In this document: in pieces, positions 61,709-64,000 of the stretch
Numbering within the stretch: position 1 is the stretch's first letter
Layout: the number at the start of each line of letters is the position of its first letter
Assembly: GCF_003460505.1 (NCBI RefSeq)
Contig: NZ_QTVG01000005.1
Coordinates: 1-64,000, forward strand
DNA: 64,000 nt
Reading direction: 5' to 3'
Source of the DNA: Eubacterium sp. AF36-5BH
Lineage (GTDB): Bacteria; Bacillota; Clostridia; Lachnospirales; Lachnospiraceae
Notes under the pieces: model-generated
Told to the model about the DNA's origin: nothing
The model's input: the letters and a program-made list of their open reading frames with translations, nothing else
Database searches by the model: none
Translations under genes and position numbers: made by a program

Positions 61709-63622
61709 TTATAACTGATCAGAAAGAATTTCCCATTCCTCCATAAGTTTATCTAGTTTATCACTGATTTCATTTTGCTCTTTGCCGATTTCATTTAACT
61801 TGGCTGAATTAGTTGAAACACTCGGATATGCAACCATTTCATCAAGTTCATTTAAGCGGTCTTCGTATTTTTTGATTTTTTCTTCTACTTTTGAGATATC
61901 ATTTTTCAATTTTCTAATCCTTGCGGCTTCTGCCTTCCTTTCTAAATAATCCTGTTTGTTGCTGGAAGTAGTTTTCTCGGCTTTTGTCTTTTCTTCCTTA
62001 GGGGCAAAAGTTGCAGTAAGTTCTTCCTTTTTCTCCTCATAATAATCATAGTTACCAAGGTAATTAATAAGTTTTGTGTTTGTTAATTCAAGTATACGAT
62101 TGGCAGTCTGGTTTATAAAATATCTGTCGTGTGATACATACAAAACTGTTCCTGTATAATTATTTATTGCATTTTCCAAAATTTCTTTTGAAGCCATATC
62201 CAAATGGTTTGTGGGTTCGTCCAAAATAATAAGATTAGCTTCCGATAACATTAATTTTGCAAGGGAAAGGCGTCCTTTTTCACCACCACTTAAATCTGAT
62301 ACACGCTTGAAAACATCTTCGCCTGTAAACATAAAAGCAGCCAGAGTGTTTCGGATTTTTGTATTAGTCATATTTGGATATGAATTTGCTATTTCTTCAA
62401 ATAAAGTATTTTCATCTGTAAGATTGTGTTGTTCCTGGTCATAATATCCAATATGTACATTTGTGCCCAACTTAATCATACCTGAGTCTGCATCAACTAA
62501 GCCGTTTATTATTTTTAATATAGTGGTTTTTCCTGTGCCGTTATCACCAATAATTGCTACATGTTCACCACGTTTTATTTCAAAACTTATATTCTTAAAA
62601 AGAAGAGTATTATAAGATTTTTCAAGGTTCTCAACAGACAAAACATCGTTTCCACTGACAATGTCAGGCTCCAATTTAATGGTCATGTTATTTTTTAACT
62701 CTTCAGGCTTTTCAATTAGATCCATTTTTTCTAATTGCTTTTCACGGCTTTCTGCACGCTTATAAAATTTTTCCTGTTTGTAAGAGCGAAGTTTGGCAAT
62801 AACTTCTTCCTGATGTTTGATTTCACTTTGCTGTTTTAAATAGGCATTCATTGTAGCAACTCTTAATTCCTGTTTTTTTACAGCAAAGTCAGAATAGTTA
62901 CCACTGTATACATGTGCTTTATGGTTTTCAATTTCTATAACTTTAGAAACTATCTTGTCTAAAAAGTAGCGGTCATGGGCGATTATTAAAACAGCCCCGT
63001 TATAGTTAAGCAAATATGTTTCCAACCATTTAATTGAATTTAAATCAAGGTGGTTAGTAGGCTCGTCCAACATAATAATATCAGGTTTTTCTAACAAAAG
63101 TTTGCAAAGGGCAACACGAGTTTTCTGACCACCTGAAAGATTACCAACAAACTTATTAAAATCATCTTCCGTAAATCCAAGACCTTTTATTACACCCTCA
63201 ATTTCACTTTTGTATGAATAGCCATTTAATAATTGAAAACGATGTTCCAGGTTAGTGTAAGTTTCTATTAATTTAGAAAGTTCATCACCTGAAACCTTTG
63301 CCATTTCTTTCTCGTATTCCAAAAGTTTTTGTTCCATGTCAATTAAGTTCTGTTTAACAGATTTTACTTCTTCGTAAATAGTAGTGTCTGAACCTAAATC
63401 CTGATACTGGGCAAGGTAACCGATAGTTTTATCCTTGCCAATAATAACGTTTCCGTCATCAGGTGAAAGTTCCCCCATTATAATCTTCATAATGGTAGAT
63501 TTTCCGGCACCGTTATTTCCAACAATGGCTGCTTTTTCATTATCATTTATGAAAAAAGAGCAGTCATTTAAAATTGTTTCAACACCGTATGATTTGCTTA
63601 TATGATTACATGATAATATCAT
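61709..63622 (-). CDS. ABC-F family ribosome-associated ATPase
   Basis: A 637-residue protein with two ATPase domains and no membrane segments: Walker A GNNGAGKSTIMK and GDNGTGKTTILK; signatures NLSGGQKTRVALCKLL and DLSGGEKGRLSLAKLM; Walker B IIMLDEPTNHLDLN and LIILDEPTNHLDMA. An inter-domain linker of charged helices (LKQQSEIKHQEEVIAKLRSY) and a C-terminal coiled coil (ISKVEEKIKKYEDRLNELDE) match YdiF/EttA-like ABC-F proteins, which act on the ribosome, some giving antibiotic protection. Resistance cannot be claimed. AGGAGG precedes the ATG. Convergent with copA. Confidence 0.93.
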   Translation of the reverse strand: MILSCNHISKSYGVETILNDCSFFINDNEKAAIVGNNGAGKSTIMKIIMGELSPDDGNVIIGKDKTIGYLAQYQDLGSDTTIYEEVKSVKQNLIDMEQKLLEYEKEMAKVSGDELSKLIETYTNLEHRFQLLNGYSYKSEIEGVIKGLGFTEDDFNKFVGNLSGGQKTRVALCKLLLEKPDIIMLDEPTNHLDLNSIKWLETYLLNYNGAVLIIAHDRYFLDKIVSKVIEIENHKAHVYSGNYSDFAVKKQELRVATMNAYLKQQSEIKHQEEVIAKLRSYKQEKFYKRAESREKQLEKMDLIEKPEELKNNMTIKLEPDIVSGNDVLSVENLEKSYNTLLFKNISFEIKRGEHVAIIGDNGTGKTTILKIINGLVDADSGMIKLGTNVHIGYYDQEQHNLTDENTLFEEIANSYPNMTNTKIRNTLAAFMFTGEDVFKRVSDLSGGEKGRLSLAKLMLSEANLIILDEPTNHLDMASKEILENAINNYTGTVLYVSHDRYFINQTANRILELTNTKLINYLGNYDYYEEKKEELTATFAPKEEKTKAEKTTSSNKQDYLERKAEAARIRKLKNDISKVEEKIKKYEDRLNELDEMVAYPSVSTNSAKLNEIGKEQNEISDKLDKLMEEWEILSDQL

Positions 63623-63711
63623 GAGAATCCTCCTGTTTAATTGAATTTCACTAATTAACTAGTTTATCATAAAATGCTGAAATTTAAAACAAAATATAGA
63701 ATGACAAATAT

Positions 63712-63740
63712 TTGACAATATTTTGCTATATCCTTATAAT
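63712..63740 (+). promoter_or_regulatory. rex promoter
   Basis: Perfect consensus TTGACA (63712-63717), 17-base spacer, TATAAT (63735-63740), 31 bases before the start codon. Confidence 0.9.
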
Positions 63741-63771
63741 TAACCATATATATATAAGGTAGGAGAATGTG

Positions 63772-64000
63772 ATGAATAAAATCTCAAAAGCGGTAGTTTC
63801 AAGACTACCACGTTATTATAGATATTTAGATGAGTTAAAAGCTCAAAACATCGAAAGAATCTCGTCAAAAGAGCTAAGTCAGATGATGAATGTTACAGCA
63901 TCCCAGATTAGACAGGACTTAAATAATTTTGGTGGTTTCGGTCAGCAGGGATATGGGTATAATGTACAATATCTTTATGACGAAATAGGAAAGTTACTTG
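63772..64000 (+). CDS. rex: Redox-sensing repressor Rex (5' part)
   Basis: The first 76 codons of Rex; the gene runs off the window. Winged-helix start KISKAVVSRLPRYYRYLDEL, then ISSKELSQMMNVTASQIRQD, LNNFGGFGQQGYGYNV and YDEIGKLL match Rex, which senses NADH/NAD+ and represses fermentation genes. GGAG lies six bases before the ATG. The NAD-binding domain is not visible here, but this N terminus is diagnostic. No clear Rex operator (TTGTTAANNNNTTAACAA) was noticed in this window. Confidence 0.93.
   Translation, partial: MNKISKAVVSRLPRYYRYLDELKAQNIERISSKELSQMMNVTASQIRQDLNNFGGFGQQGYGYNVQYLYDEIGKLL

Overview
This AT-rich, gene-dense window looks like a chromosomal segment of a Clostridia-class Bacillota, most likely a Lachnospiraceae gut anaerobe. 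The call is an inference from several signs: strong AGGAGG ribosome sites, TTGACA/TATAAT promoters with 17-base spacers, T-box leaders, a 6S RNA, a SpoIID/LytB protein, a Rex start, a eukaryote-like isocitrate dehydrogenase and family-typical small proteins. I see no phage, complete insertion sequence, CRISPR array or conjugative module.

Layout. 0-4.7 kb: a repeat-rich start, a VOC protein, a nitroreductase, and an ABC-2 exporter (ATPase plus two permeases) followed by a small His/Cys protein. 4.7-9.1 kb: MATE exporter, an ECF sigma factor with an RsgI-like membrane anti-sigma factor, a radical SAM protein and tRNA-Ser(CGA). 9.2-17.4 kb: a structured leader, leuC-leuD-thrC, then yfbR-like, topB and glmS. 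17.4-21.1 kb: nested inverted repeats, a GlmU-like acyltransferase, 6S RNA, a second copy of the structured leader element, SpoIID/LytB and YihY. 21.4-25.6 kb: Phe T-box and pheST. 25.6-34 kb: an orphan antitoxin with a gutted toxin, dtd, queA, Nudix, aroA, a ketopantoate-reductase-like gene, a lysine-rich secreted protein and a MATE remnant. 34-41 kb: a 23-residue Cys peptide, tyrA with ACT domain, an EF-G-like GTPase, and an Rrf2 regulator ahead of two sulfur-amino-acid PLP enzymes. 41-47.4 kb: Trp T-box and trpEGDCBA (no trpF). 47.4-54 kb: an L,D-transpeptidase-like protein lacking its catalytic residues, leuS, three small minus-strand genes including a Gly/Cys-rich protein, and a subtilase. 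54-64 kb: icd, an ABC exporter, carbamate kinase, csoR/copA, an ABC-F protein and the start of rex.

Themes. Amino-acid synthesis is concentrated here (Leu, Thr, Phe/Tyr/Trp branch, Cys/Met), with tRNA-sensing leaders on pheST and trp. Cell-envelope functions recur (glmS plus acyltransferase, SpoIID, degenerate YkuD protein, secreted protein). Several gene remnants (toxin, MATE, PatB-type lyase, Fn3-like tail) show ongoing decay by deletion and frameshift. The strongest candidates for undescribed biology are the twice-occurring pseudoknot-capable RNA element (9234-9296 and 18624-18717), the degenerate transpeptidase, the Cys-rich mini-ORF at 34123-34194, the His/Cys small protein behind the ABC exporter and the three-gene small-protein cluster at 51.4-52.6 kb. 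None of these was tested by database search.
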